A stretch of 29,731 nt of DNA from the NCBI RefSeq assembly GCF_000003605.2, contig NW_003106074.1, forward strand, positions 1 to 29,731. Direction: 5' to 3'. Positions 11,871-26,000 of this stretch are shown here, piece after piece. The stretch's first letter is position 1. Every line of letters begins with the position of its first letter. Under the pieces are notes generated by a model. It made no database searches. It had not been told where the DNA came from and worked only from the letters and a program-made list of their open reading frames with translations. The translations under genes were made by a program, and so were the position numbers. The stretch comes from Saccoglossus kowalevskii (taxonomy: Eukaryota > Hemichordata > Enteropneusta > Harrimaniidae).

Positions 11871-14800
11871 ATGACATGACTATCCCATATGTATAAGCTG
11901 TGGTAGTAGGTGAGACCATGGCATGACTATCCCATATGTATAAGCTGTGGTAGTAGGTGAGACCATGGCATGACTATCCCATATGTATAAGCTGTGGTAG
12001 TAGGTGAGACCATGGCATGACTATCCCATATGTATAAGCTGTGGTAGTAGGTGAGACCATGGCATGACTATCCCATACATGTATGTATAAGCTGTGGTAG
12101 TAGGTGAGACCATGACATGACTATCCCATATGTATAAGCTGTGGTAGTAGGTGAGACCATGGCATGACTATCCCATATGTATAAGCTGTTGTAGTAGGTG
12201 AGACCATGACATGACTATCCCATATGTATAAGCTGTGGTAGTAGGTGAGACCATGGCATGACTATCCCATATGTATAAGCTGTGGTAGTAGGTGAGACCA
12301 TGACATGACTATCCCATATGTACATGTATAAGCTGTGGTAGTAGGTGAGACCATGGCATGACTATCCCATACGTATAAGCTGTGGTAGTAGGTGAGACCA
12401 TGGCATGACTATCCCATACGTATAAGCTGTGGTAGTAGGTGAGACCATGACATGACTATCCCATATGTATAAGCTGTGGTAGTAGGTGAGACCATGACAT
12501 GACTATCCCATATGTATAAGCTGTGGTAGTAGGTGAGACCATGGCATGACTATCCCATACGTATAAGCTGTGGTAGTAGGTGAGACCATGGCATGACTAT
12601 CCCATATGTATAAGCTGTGGTAGTAGGTGAGACCATGGCATGACTATCCCATACATGTATGTATAAGCTGTGGTAGTAGGTGAGACCATGACATGACTAT
12701 CCCATATGTATAAGCTGTGGTAGTAGGTGAGACCATGACATGACTATCCCATATGTATAAGCTGTGGTAGTAGGTGAGACCATGACATGTCTGTCCTATA
12801 TGTATAAGCTGTGGTAGTAGGTGAGACCATGACATGACTGTCCTATATGTATAAGCTGTGGTAGTAGGTGAGACCATGACATGACTATCCCATATGTATA
12901 AGCTGTGGTAGTAGGTGAGACCATGACATGACTATCCCATATGTATAAGCTGTGGTAGTAGGTGAGACCATGACATGTCTGTCCCATATGTATAAGCTGT
13001 GGTAGTAGGTGAGACCATGGCATGACTATCCCATATGTATAAGCTGTGGTAGTAGGTAAGACCATGACATGTCTGTCCTATATGTATAAGCTGTGGTAGT
13101 AGGTGAGACCATGACATGACTATCCCATATGTATAAGCTGTGGTAGTAGGTGAGACCATGGCATGACTATCCCATACGTATAAGCTGTGGTAGTAGGTGA
13201 GACCATGACATGACTATCCCATATGTATAAGCTGTGGTAGTAGGTAAGACCATGACATGTCTGTCCTATATGTATAAGCTGTGGTAGTAGGTGAGACCAT
13301 GACATGACTATCCCATATGTATAAGCTGTGGTAGTAGGTGAGACCATGACATGTCTGTCCCATACGTATAAGCTGTGGTAGTAGGTGAGACCATGGCATG
13401 ACTATCCCATACGTATAAGCTGTGGTAGCAGGTAAGACCATGGCATGACTATCCCATATGTATAAGATGTGGTAGTAGGTAAGACCATGACATGACTATC
13501 CCATATGCATAAGCTGTGGTAGCAGGTAAGACCATGGCATGACTATCCCATATGTATAAGATGTGGTAGTAGGTAAGACCATGACATGACTATCCCATAT
13601 GTATAAGCTGTGGTAGCAGGTAAGACCATGACATGACTATCCCATATGTATAAGCTGTGGTAGTAGGTGAGACCATGGCATGACTATCCCATATGTATAA
13701 GCTGTGGTAGTAGGTGAGACCATGGCATGACTATCCCATATGTATAAGCTGTGGTAGTAGGTGAGACCATGGCATGACTATCTCATATGTATAAGCTGTG
13801 GTAGTAGGTGAGACCATGGCATGACTATCCCATATGTATAAGCTGTGGTAGTAGGTGAGACCATGGCATGACTATCCCATATGTATAAGCTGTGGTAGTA
13901 GGTGAGACCATGGCATGACTATCCCATATGTATAAGCTGTGGTAGTAGGTGAGACCATGGCATGACTATCCCATATGTATAAGCTGTGGTAGTAGGTGAG
14001 ACCATGGCATGACTATCCCATATGTATAAGCTGTGGTAGTAGGTGAGACCATGGCATGACTATCCCATATGTATAAGCTGTGGTAGTAGGTGAGACCATG
14101 GCATGACTATCCCATATGTATAAGCTGTGGTAGTAGGTGAGACCATGGCATGACTATCCCATATGTATAAGCTGTGGTAGTAGGTGAGACCATGACATGT
14201 CTGTCCCATACGTATAAGCTGTGGTAGTAGGTGAGACCATGGCATGACTATCCCATACGTATAAGCTGTGGTAGTAGGTGAGACCATGGCATGACTATCC
14301 CATATGTATAAGCTGTGGTAGTAGGTGAGACCATGACATGACTATCCCATATGTATAAGCTGTGGTAGTAGGTGAGACCATGACATGACTATCCCATATG
14401 TATAAGCTGTGGTAGTAGGTGAGACCATGGCATGACTATCCCATACGTATAAGCTGTGGTAGTAGGTGAGACCATGGCATGACTATCCCATATGTATAAG
14501 CTGTGGTAGTAGGTGAGACCATGGCATGACTATCCCATACATGTATGTATAAGCTGTGGTAGTAGGTGAGACCATGACATGACTATCCCATATGTATAAG
14601 CTGTGGTAGTAGGTGAGACCATGACATGTCTGTCCTATATGTATAAGCTGTGGTAGTAGGTGAGACCATGACATGACTGTCCTATATGTATAAGCTGTGG
14701 TAGTAGGTGAGACCATGACATGACTATCCCATATGTATAAGCTGTGGTAGTAGGTGAGACCATGACATGACTATCCCATATGTATAAGCTGTGGTAGTAG

Positions 14801-15877
14801 TGAGACCATGACATGTCTGTCCTATATGTATAAGCTGTGGTAGTAGGTGAGACCATGGCATGACTATCCCATATGTATAAGCTGTGGTAGTAGGTGAGAC
14901 CATGGCATGACTATCCCATATGTATAAGCTGTGGTAGTAGGTGAGACCATGGCATGACTATCCCATATGTATAAGCTGTGGTAGTAGGCGAGACCATGAC
15001 ATGTCTGTCCCATACGTATAAGCTGTGGTAGTAGGTGAGACCATGGCATGACTATCCCATACGTATAAGCTGTGGTAGTAGGCGAGATCATGGCATGACA
15101 ATCCCATATGTATAAGCTGTGGTAGTAGGTGAGACCATGACATGACTATCCCATATGTATAAGCTGTGGTAGTAGGTGAGACCATGACATGACTATCCCA
15201 TATGTATAAGCTGTGGTAGTAGGTGAGACCATGGCATGACTATCCCATACGTATAAGCTGTGGTAGTAGGTGAGACCATGACATGACTATCCCATATGTA
15301 TAAGCTGTGGTAGCAGGTAAGACCATGACATGTCTGTCCTATATGTATAAGCTGTGGTAGTAGGTGAGACCATGACATGACTATCCCATATGTATAAGCT
15401 GTGGTAGTAGGTGAGACCATGGCATGACTATCCCATATGTATAAGCTGTGGTAGTAGGTGAGACCATGGCATGACTATCCCATATGTATAAGATGTGGTA
15501 GTAGGTAAGACCATGGCATGACTATCCCATACATGTATGTATGTATAAGCTGTGGTAGTAGGTGAGACCATGACATGACTGTCCTATATGTATAAGCTGT
15601 GGTAGTAGGTGAGACCATGACATGACTATCCCATATGTATAAGCTGTGGTAGTAGTGAGACCATGACATGACTATACCATATGTATAAGCTGTGGTAGTA
15701 GTGAGACCATGACATGTCTGTCCTATATGTATAAGCTGTGGTAGTAGGTGAGACCATGGCATGACTATCCCATATGTATAAGCTGTGGTAGTAGGTGAGA
15801 CTATGACATGACTATCCCATATGTATAAGCTGTGGTAGTAGGTGAGACCATGGCATGACTATCCCATATGTATAAGC

Positions 15878-16084
15878 TGTTGTAGTAGGTGAGACCATGA
15901 CATGACTATCCCATATGTATAAGCTGTGGTAGTAGGTGAGACCATGGCATGACTATCCCATATGTATAAGCTGTGGTTGTAGGTGAGACCATGACATGAC
16001 TATCCCATATGTATAAGCTGTGGTAGTAGGTGAGACCATGGCATGACTATCCCATATGTATAAGCTGTGGTAGTAGGTGAGACA
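15878..16084. repeat. TGTTGTAG / GGTTGTAG marker block, copy 3 with GAGACAATG
   Basis: Markers at 15878 and 15975 with normal spacing, but the third marker at 16079 reads GAGACAATG in place of GAGACTATG. Confidence 0.8.
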
Positions 16085-16509
16085 ATGACATGACTATCCC
16101 ATATGTATAAGCTGTGGTAGTAGGTGAGACCATGGCATGACTATCCCATATGTATAAGCTGTGGTAGTAGGTGAGACCATGACATGACTATCCCATATGT
16201 ATACGCTGTGGTAGTAGGTGAGACCATGGCATGACTATCCCATACGTATAAGCTGTGGTAGTAGGTGAGACCATGACATGACTATCCCATATGTATAAGC
16301 TGTGGTAGTAGGTAAGACCATGACATGTCTGTCCTATATGTATAAGCTGTGGTAGTAGGTGAGACCATGACATGACTATCCCATATGTATAAGCTGTGGT
16401 AGTAGGTGAGACCATGGCATGACTATCCCATATGTATAAGCTGTGGTAGCAGGTAAGACCATGGCATGACTATCCCATATGTATAAGCTAGGGTAGTAGG
16501 TGAGACCAT

Positions 16510-17160
16510 GGCATGACTATCCCATACGTATAAGCTGTGGTAGTAGGTGAGACCATGGCATGACAATCCCATATGTATAAGCTGTGGTAGTAGGTGAGAC
16601 CATGACATGACTATCCCATATGTATAAGCTGTGGTAGTAGGTGAGACCATGACATGACTATCCCATATGTATAAGCTGTGGTAGTAGGTGAGACCATGGC
16701 ATGACTATCCCATACGTATAAGCTGTGGTAGTAGGTGAGACCATGACATGACTATCCCATATGTATAAGCTGTGGTAGCAGGTAAGACCATGACATGTCT
16801 GTCCTATATGTATAAGCTGTGGTAGTAGGTGAGACCATGACATGACTATCCCATATGTATAAGCTGTGGTAGTAGGTAAGACCATGGCATGACTATCCCA
16901 TACATGTATGTATAAGCTGTGGTAGTAGGTGAGACCATGACATGACTGTCCTATATGTATAAGCTGTGGTAGTAGGTGAGACCATGACATGACTATCCCA
17001 TATGTATAAGCTGTGGTAGTAGGTGAGACCATGACATGACTATACCATATGTATAAGCTGTGGTAGTAGGTGAGACCATGACATGTCTGTCCTATATGTA
17101 TAAGCTGTGGTAGTAGGTGAGACCATGGCATGACTATCCCATATGTATAAGCTGTGGTAG
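16510..17160. repeat. Long-range duplicated block (offset 9861 bp to 26371-27021)
   Basis: The 53-bp monomer insertion at 16902 and the ACTATACCATATG variant at 17041 recur at 26763 and 26902, both +9861 bp, and the ACAATCCC variant near 16563 recurs near 26424. The order of A, G, C and T monomers between them is the same. The block belongs to the 16-monomer repeat family seen at 26001-28060. Confidence 0.8.
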
Positions 17161-17272
17161 TAGGTAAGACCATGGCATGACTATCTCATATGTATAAGCT
17201 GTGGTAGTAGGTAGACCATGACATGACTATCCCATATGTATAAGCAGTGGTAGTAGGTGAGACTTTTGGGCA

Positions 17273-17981
17273 TGACTATCCCATACATGTATGTATAAGC
17301 TGTGGTAGTAGGTGAGACCATGACATGACTATCCCATATGTATAAGCTGTGGTAGTAGGTGAGACCATGGCATGACTATCCCATACATGTATGTATAAGC
17401 TGTGGTAGTAGGTGAGACCATGGCATGACTATCCCATATGTATAAGCTGTGGTAGTAGGTGAGACCATGGCATGACTATCCCATATGTATAAGCTGTGGT
17501 AGTAGGTGAGACCATGGCATGACAATCCCATATGTATAAGCTGTGGTAGTAGGTGAGACCATGGCATGACTATCCCATATGTATAAGCTGTGGTAGTAGG
17601 TGAGACCATGACATGACAATCCCATATGTATAAGCTGTGGTAGTAGGTGAGACCATGGCATGACTATCCCATATGTATAAGCTGTGGTAGTAGGTGAGAC
17701 CATGGCATGACTATCCCATATGTATAAGCTGTGGTAGTAGGTGAGACCATGGCATGACTATCCCATACATGTATGTATAAGCTGTGGTAGTAGGTGAGAC
17801 CATGACATGACTATCCCATATGTATAAGCTGTGGTAGTAGGTGAGACCATGACATGACTATCCCATATGTATAAGCTGTGGTAGTAGGTGAGACCATGAC
17901 ATGTCTGTCCTATATGTATAAGCTGTGGTAGTAGGTGAGACCATGGCATGACTATCCCATATGTATAAGCTCTGGTAGTAG
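17273..17981. repeat. Long-range duplicated block, right member (offset 6871 bp)
   Basis: Near-identical partner of 10402-11110. Directly to its left the monomer reads GAGACTTTTGGGCATGAC, where the left member has GAGACCATGGGCATGAC: three bases are replaced by four T. Beyond the right end the similarity goes on, with one monomer fewer and an 11-bp insertion at 18156-18166. Confidence 0.85.
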
Positions 17982-18155
17982 GTGAGACCATGGCATGACT
18001 AACCCATATGTATAAGCTGTGGTAGTAGGTGAGACCATGGCATGACTATCCCATATGTATAAGCTGTGGTAGTAGGTGAGACAATGGCATGACTATCCCA
18101 TATGTATAAGCTGTGGTAGTAGGTGAGACCATGGCATGACTATCCCATATGTATA

Positions 18156-18166
18156 CATTGTTTGTA
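18156..18166. other. 11-bp insertion in one monomer after TATA
   Basis: The monomer reads CATATGTATA, then CATTGTTTGTA, then AGCTG, where other monomers go straight from TATA to AGCTG. The inserted sequence starts CA, and ends TG followed by a duplicated TA. No other monomer in the window carries it. Confidence 0.85.
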
Positions 18167-20099
18167 AGCTGTGGTAGTAGGTGAGACCATGGCATGACTA
18201 TCCCATATGTATAAGCTGTGGTAGTAGGTGAGACCATGGCATGACTATCCCATATGTATAAGCTGTGGTAGTAGGTGAGACCATGACATGTCTGTCCCAT
18301 ACGTATAAGCTGTGGTAGTAGGTGAGACCATGGCATGACTATCCCATATGTATAAGCTGTGGTAGTAGGTGAGACCATGGCATGACTATCCCATATGTAT
18401 AAGCTGTGGTAGTAGGTAAGACCATGGCATGACTATCCCATACATGTATGTATAAGCTGTGGTAGTAGGTGAGACCATGACATGACTATCCAATATGTAT
18501 AAGCTGTGGTAGTAGGTGAGACCATGACATGACTATCCCATATGTATAAGCTGTGGTAGTAGGTGAGACCATGACATGTCTGTCCTATATGTATAAGCTG
18601 TGGTAGTAGGTGAGACCATGGCATGACTATCCCATATGTATAAGCTCTGGTAGTAGGTGAGACCATGGCATGACTATCCCATATGTATAAGCTGTGGTAG
18701 TAGGTGAGACCATGGCATGACTATCCCATATGTATAAGCTGTGGTAGTAGGTGAGACCATGGCATGACTATCCCATATGTATAAGCTGTGGTAGTAGGTG
18801 AGACCATGGCATGACTATCCCATATGTATAAGCTGTGGTAGTAGGTGAGACCATGGCATGACTATCCCATATGTATAAGCTGTGGTAGTAGGTGAGACCA
18901 TGGCATGACTATCCCATATGTATAAGCTGTGGTAGTAGGTGAGACCATGGCATGACTATCCCATATGTATAAGCTGTGGTAGTAGGTGAGACCATGACAT
19001 GTCTGTCCCATACGTATAAGCTGTGGTAGTAGGTGAGACCATGGCATGGCTATCCCATATGTATAAGCTGTGGTAGTAGGTGAGACCATGACATGACTAT
19101 CCCATATGTATAAGCTGTGGTAGTAGATGAGACCATGGCATGACTATCCCATATGTATAAGCTGTGGTAGTAGGTGAGACCATGACATGACTATCCCATA
19201 TGTATAAGCTGTGGTAGTAGGTGAGACCATGGCATGACTATCCCATACGTATAAGCTGTGGTAGTAGGTGAGACCATGACATGACTATCCCATATGTATA
19301 AGCTGTGGTAGCAGGTAAGACCATGACATGTCTGTCCTATATGTATAAGCTGTGGTAGTAGGTGAGACCATGACATGACTATCCCATATGTATAAGCTGT
19401 GGTAGTAGGTGAGACCATGGCATGACTATCCCATATGTATAAGCTGTGGTAGTAGGTGAGACCATGGCATGACTATCCCATATGTATAAGATGTGGTAGT
19501 AGGTAAGACCATGGCATGACTATCCCATACATGTATGTATGTATAAGCTGTGGTAGTAGGTGAGACCATGACATGACTGTCCTATATGTATAAGCTGTGG
19601 TAGTAGGTGAGACCATGACATGACTATCCCATATGTATAAGTTGTGGTAGTAGGTGAGACCATGACATGACTATACCATATGTATAAGCTGTGGTAGTAG
19701 GTGAGACAATGACATGTCTGTCCTATATGTATAAGCTGTGGTAGTAGGTGAGACCATGGCATGACTATCCCATATGTATAAGCTGTGGTAGTAGGTAAGA
19801 CCATGGCATGACTATCCCATATGTATAAGCTGTGTGAGTAGGTAAGACCATGACATGTCTGTCCTATATGTATAAGCTGTGGTAGTAGGTGAGACCATGA
19901 CATGACTATCCCATATGTATAAGCTGTGGTAGTAGGTGAGACCATGGCATGACTATCCCATATGTATAAGCTGTGGTAGTAGGTAAGACCATGACATGTC
20001 TGTCCTATATGTATAAGCTGTGGTAGTAGGTGAGACCATGACATGACTATCCCATATGTATAAGCTGTGGTAGTAGGTGAGACCATGGCATGACTATCC

Positions 20100-21250
20100 C
20101 ATATGTATAAGCTGTGGTAGCAGGTAAGACCATGGCATGACTATCCCATATGTATAAGCTGTGGTAGCAGGTAAGACCATGGCATGACTATCCCATATGT
20201 ATAAGCTGTGGTAGTAGGTGAGACCATGGCATGGCTATCCCATATGTATAAGCTGTGGTAGTAGGTGAGACCATGACATGACTATCCCATATGTATAAGC
20301 TGTGGTAGTAGATGAGACCATGGCATGACTATCCCATATGTATAAGCTGTGGTAGTAGGTGAGACCATGGCATGACTATCCCATATGTATAAGCTGTGGT
20401 AGTAGGTGAGACCATGGCATGACTATCCCATATGTATAAGCTGTGGTAGTAGGTGAGACCATGGCATGACTATCCCATATGTATAAGCTGTGGTAGCAGG
20501 TAAGACCATGGCATGACTATCCCATATGTATAAGCTGTGGTAGCAGGTAAGACCATGGCATGACTATCCCATATGTATAAGCTGTGGTAGTAGGTGAGAC
20601 CATGGCATGGCTATCCCATATGTATAAGCTGTGGTAGTAGGTGAGACCATGACATGACTATCCCATATGTATAAGCTGTGGTAGTAGATGAGACCATGGC
20701 ATGACTATCCCATATGTATAAGCTGTGGTAGTAGGTGAGACCATGGCATGACTATCCCATATGTATAAGCTGTGGTAGTAGGTAAGACCATGACATGTCT
20801 GTCCTATATGTATAAGCTGTGGTAGTAGGTGAGACCATGACATGACTATCCCATATGTATAAGCTGTGGTAGTAGGTGAGACCATGGCATGACTATCCCA
20901 TATGTATAAGCTGTGGTAGCAGGTAAGACCATGGCATGACTATCCCATATGTATAAGCTGTGGTAGCAGGTAAGACCATGGCATGACTATCCCATATGTA
21001 TAAGCTGTGGTAGTAGGTGAGACCATGGCATGGCTATCCCATATGTATAAGCTGTGGTAGTAGGTGAGACCATGACATGACTATCCCATATGTATAAGCT
21101 GTGGTAGTAGATGAGACCATGGCATGACTATCCCATATGTATAAGCTGTGGTAGTAGGTGAGACCATGGCATGACTATCCCATATGTATAAGCTGTGGTA
21201 GTAGGTGAGACCATGGCATGACTATCCCATATGTATAAGCTGTTGTAGTA
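20100..21250. repeat. 8- and 9-monomer higher-order repeats (376 and 423 bp)
   Basis: A unit starts with two successive GTAGCAGGTAAG monomers, then GGCATGGC, then an A type, then GTAGATGAG, then G types. The paired CAGG monomers lie near 20120/20167, 20496/20543 and 20919/20966, and GTAGATGAG starts at 20306, 20682 and 21105. The steps are 376 bp (8 x 47) and 423 bp (9 x 47). The middle unit is one monomer longer and contains a T-type monomer near 20798. An earlier GTAGATGAG at 19121 sits in a related setting. Confidence 0.85.
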
Positions 21251-21447
21251 GGTGAGACCATGACATGACTATCCCATATGTATAAGCTGTGGTAGTAGGT
21301 GAGACCATGGCATGACTATCCCATATGTATAAGCTGTGGTTGTAGGTGAGACCATGACATGACTATCCCATATGTATAAGCTGTGGTAGTAGGTGAGACC
21401 ATGGCATGACTATCCCATATGTATAAGCTGTGGTAGTAGGTGAGACT
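21241..21447. repeat. TGTTGTAG / GGTTGTAG / GAGACTATG marker block, copy 4
   Basis: Markers at 21241, 21338 and 21442. It lies 846 bp (18 x 47) before copy 5. GTATACGCTG follows at 21562 and CTAGGGTAG at 21851; this pair also occurs at 16199 and 16488, an offset of 5363 bp for both. Confidence 0.85.
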
Positions 21448-22086
21448 ATGACATGACTATCCCATATGTATAAGCTGTGGTAGTAGGTGAGACCATGGCA
21501 TGACTATCCCATATGTATAAGCTGTGGTAGTAGGTGAGACCATGACATGACTATCCCATATGTATACGCTGTGGTAGTAGGTGAGACCATGGCATGACTA
21601 TCCCATACGTATAAGCTGTGGTAGTAGGTGAGACCATGACATGACTATCCCATATGTATAAGCTGTGGTAGTAGGTAAGACCATGACATGTCTGTCCTAT
21701 ATGTATAAGCTGTGGTAGTAGGTGAGACCATGACATGACTATCCCATATGTATAAGCTGTGGTAGTAGGTGAGACCATGGCATGACTATCCCATATGTAT
21801 AAGCTGTGGTAGCAGGTAAGACCATGGCATGACTATCCCATATGTATAAGCTAGGGTAGTAGGTGAGACCATGGCATGACTATCCCATATGTATAAGCTG
21901 TGGTAGTAGGTGAGACCATGACATGACTATCCCATATGTATAAGCTGTGGTAGTAGGTGAGACCATGGCATGACTATCCCATATGTATAAGCTGTGGTAG
22001 TAGGTGAGACCATGGCATGACTATCCCATATGTATAAGCTGTGGTAGTAGGTGAGACCATGGCATGACTATCCCATATGTATAAGC

Positions 22087-22293
22087 TGTTGTAGTAGGTG
22101 AGACCATGACATGACTATCCCATATGTATAAGCTGTGGTAGTAGGTGAGACCATGGCATGACTATCCCATATGTATAAGCTGTGGTTGTAGGTGAGACCA
22201 TGACATGACTATCCCATATGTATAAGCTGTGGTAGTAGGTGAGACCATGGCATGACTATCCCATATGTATAAGCTGTGGTAGTAGGTGAGACT
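22087..22293. repeat. TGTTGTAG / GGTTGTAG / GAGACTATG marker block, copy 5
   Basis: Markers at 22087, 22184 and 22288. A TGTACATGTA monomer near 22597 and a 53-bp monomer near 22646 follow, the same order as after copy 7 (29457 and 29507), with one monomer difference in count. Confidence 0.85.
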
Positions 22294-23690
22294 ATGACAT
22301 GACTATCCCATATGTATAAGCTGTGGTAGTAGGTGAGACCATGGCATGACTATCCCATATGTATAAGCTGTGGTAGTAGGTGAGACCATGACATGACTAT
22401 CCCATATGTATAAGCTGTGGTAGTAGGTGAGACCATGGCATGACTATCCCATATGTATAAGCTGTGGTAGTAGGTGAGACCATGACATGACTATCCCATA
22501 TGTATAAGCTGTGGTAGTAGGTGAGACCATGGCATGACTATCCCATATGTATAAGCTGTGGTAGTAGGTGAGACCATGACATGACTATCCCATATGTACA
22601 TGTATAAGCTGTGGTAGTAGTGAGACCATGGCATGACTATCCCATACATGTATGTATAAGCTGTGGTAGTAGGTGAGACCATGGCATGACTATCCCATAT
22701 GTATAAGCTGTGGTAGTAGGTGAGACCATGGCATGACTATCCCATATGTATAAGCTGTGGTAGTAGGTGAGACCATGACATGACTATCCCATATGTATAA
22801 GCTGTGGTAGTAGGTGAGACCATGGCATGACTATCCCATATGTATAAGCTGTGGTAGTAGGTGAGACCATGACATGACTATCCCATATGTATAAGCTGTG
22901 GTAGTAGGTGAGACCATGGCATGACTATCCCATATGAATAAGCTGTGGTAGTAGGTGAGACCATGACATGACTATCCCATATGTATAAGCTGTGGTAGTA
23001 GGTGAGACCATGGCATGACTATCCCATATGTATAAGCTGTGGTAGTAGGTGAGACCATGGCATGACTATCCCATATGTATAAGATGTGGTAGTAGGTGAG
23101 ACCATGGCATGACTATCCCATATGTATAAGATGTGGTAGTAGGTGAGACCATGACATTACTATCCCATATGTATAAGCTGTGGTAGTAGGTGAGACCATG
23201 ACATGACTATCCCATATGTATAAGCTGTGGTAGGAGGTGAGACCATGGCATGACTATCCCATACGTGTATGTTTTGGCTGTGGTAGTAGGTGAGACCATG
23301 GCATGACTATCCCATATGTATAAGCTGTGGTAGTAGGTGAGACCATGGCATGACTATCCCATATGTATAAGCTGTGGTAGTAGGTGAGACCATGGCATGA
23401 CTATCCCATATGTATAAGCTGTGGTAGTAGGTGAGACCATGACATGACTATCCCATACGTATAAGCTGTGGTAGTAGGTGAGACCATGGCATGACTATCC
23501 CATATGTATAAGCTGTGGTAGTAGGTGAGACCATGGCATGACTATCCCATATGTATAAGCTGTGGTAGTAGGTGAGACCATGACATGACTATCCCATATG
23601 TATAAGCTGTGGTAGTAGGTGAGACCATGACATGACTATCCCATATGTATAAGCTGTGGTAGTAGGTGAGACCATGGCATGACTATCCCA

Positions 23691-25100
23691 TATGCATAAG
23701 CTGTGGTAGCAGGTAAGACCATGGCATGACTATCCCATATGTATAAGATGTGGTAGTAGGTGAGACCATGACATGACTATCCCATATGCATAAGCTGTGG
23801 TAGTAGGTGAGACCATGGCATGACTATCCCATATGCATAAGCTGTGGTAGCAGGTAAGACCATGGCATGACTATCCCATATGTATAAGATGTGGTAGTAG
23901 GTAAGACCATGACATGACTATCCCATATGTATAAGCTGTGGTAGCAGGTAAGACCATGACATGACTATCCCATATGTATAAGCTGTGGTAGTAGGTGAGA
24001 CCATGGCATGACTATCCCATATGTATAAGCTGTGGTAGTAGGTGAGACCATGGCATGACTATCCCATATGTATAAGCTGTGGTAGTAGGTGAGACCATGA
24101 CATGACTATCCCATATGTATAAACTGTGGTAGTAGGTGAGACCATGGCATGACTATCCCATATGTATAAGCTGTGGTAGTAGGTGAGACCATGACATGAC
24201 TATCCCATATGTATAAGCTGTGGTAGTAGGTGAGACCATGGCATGACTATCCCATATGTATAAGCTGTGGTAGTAGGTGAAACCATGACATGACTATCCC
24301 ATATGTATAAGCTATGGTAGTAGGTGAGACCATGGCATGACTATCCCATATGTATAAGCTGTGGTAGTAGGTGAGACCATGACATGACTATCCCATATGC
24401 ATAAGCTGTGGTAGTAGGTGAGACCATGGCATGACTATCCCATATGTATAAGCTGTGGTAGTAGGTGAGACCATGGCATGACTATCCCATATGTATAAGC
24501 TGTGGTAGTAGGTGAGATTATGGCATGACTATCCCATATGTATAAGCTGTGGTAGTAGGTGAGACCATGGCATGACTATCTCATATGTATAAGCTGTGGT
24601 AGTAGGTGAGATTATGGCATGACTATCCCATATGTATAAGCTGTGGTAGTAGGTGAGACCATGACATGACTATCCCATATGCATAAGCTGTGGTAGTAGG
24701 TGAGACCATGGCATGACTATCCCATATGCATAAGCTGTGGTAGCAGGTAAGACCATGGCATGACTATCCCATATGTATAAGATGTGGTAGTAGGTGAGAC
24801 CATGACATGACTATCCCATATGCATAAGCTGTGGTAGTAGGTGAGACCATGGCATGACTATCCCATATGCATAAGCTGTGGTAGCAGGTAAGACCATGGC
24901 ATGACTATCCCATATGTATAAGATGTGGTAGTAGGTAAGACCATGACATGACTATCCCATATGTATAAGCTGTGGTAGCAGGTAAGACCATGACATGACT
25001 ATCCCATATGTATAAGCTGTGGTAGTAGGTGAGACCATGGCATGACTATCCCATATGTATAAGCTGTGGTAGTAGGTGAGACCATGGCATGACTATCCCA
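23691..25100. repeat. 22-monomer higher-order repeat (1034 bp), second region
   Basis: I read this stretch monomer by monomer. GCATAAG plus GTAGCAGG starts at 23691 and 24725, a step of 1034 bp, and the following eight monomers are of the same type in both units (GCATAAG, AAGATG, CAGG, G types). Unit 1 also contains TATAAACTG at 24121, GAAACC near 24280, GCTATGG near 24311 and GAGATT at 24514 and near 24608. Unit 2 departs from unit 1 after about 25100. Unit 1 matches 3154-4060 at an offset of 20537 bp. Confidence 0.85.
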
Positions 25101-26000
25101 TATGTATAAGCTGTGGTAGTAGGTGAGACCATGGCATGACTATCTCATATGTATAAGCTGTGGTAGTAGGTGAGACCATGGCATGACTATCCCATATGTA
25201 TAAGCTGTGGTAGTAGGTGAGACCATGGCATGACTATCCCATATGTATAAGCTGTGGTAGTAGGTGAGACCATGGCATGACTATCCCATATGTATAAGCT
25301 GTGGTAGTAGGTGAGACCATGGCATGACTATCCCATATGTATAAGCTGTGGTAGTAGGTGAGACCATGGCATGACTATCCCATATGTATAAGCTGTGGTA
25401 GTAGGTGAGACCATGGCATGACTATCCCATATGTATAAGCTGTGGTAGTAGGTGAGACCATGGCATGACTATCCCATATGTATAAGATGTGGTAGTAGGT
25501 GAGACCATGGCATGACTATCCCATATGTATAAGATGTGGTAGTAGGTGAGACCATGACATTACTATCCCATATGTATAAGCTGTGGTAGTAGGTGAGACC
25601 ATGACATGACTATCCCATATGTATAAGCTGTGGTAGGAGGTGAGACCATGGCATGACTATCCCATACATGTATGTATAAGCTGTGGTAGTAGGTGAGACC
25701 ATGACATGACTATCCCATATGTATAAGCTGTGGTAGTAGGTGAGACCATGGCATGACTATCCCATATGTATAAGCTGTGGTAGTAGGTGAGACCATGGCA
25801 TGACTATCCCATATGTATAAGCTGTGGTAGCAGGTAAGACCATGACATGACTATCCCATATGTATAAGCTGTGGTAGTAGGTGAGACCATGGCATGACTA
25901 TCCCATATGTATAAGCTGTGGTAGTAGGTGAGACCATGGCATGACTATCCCATATGTATAAGATGTGGTAGTAGGTAAGACCATGGCATGACTATCCCAT

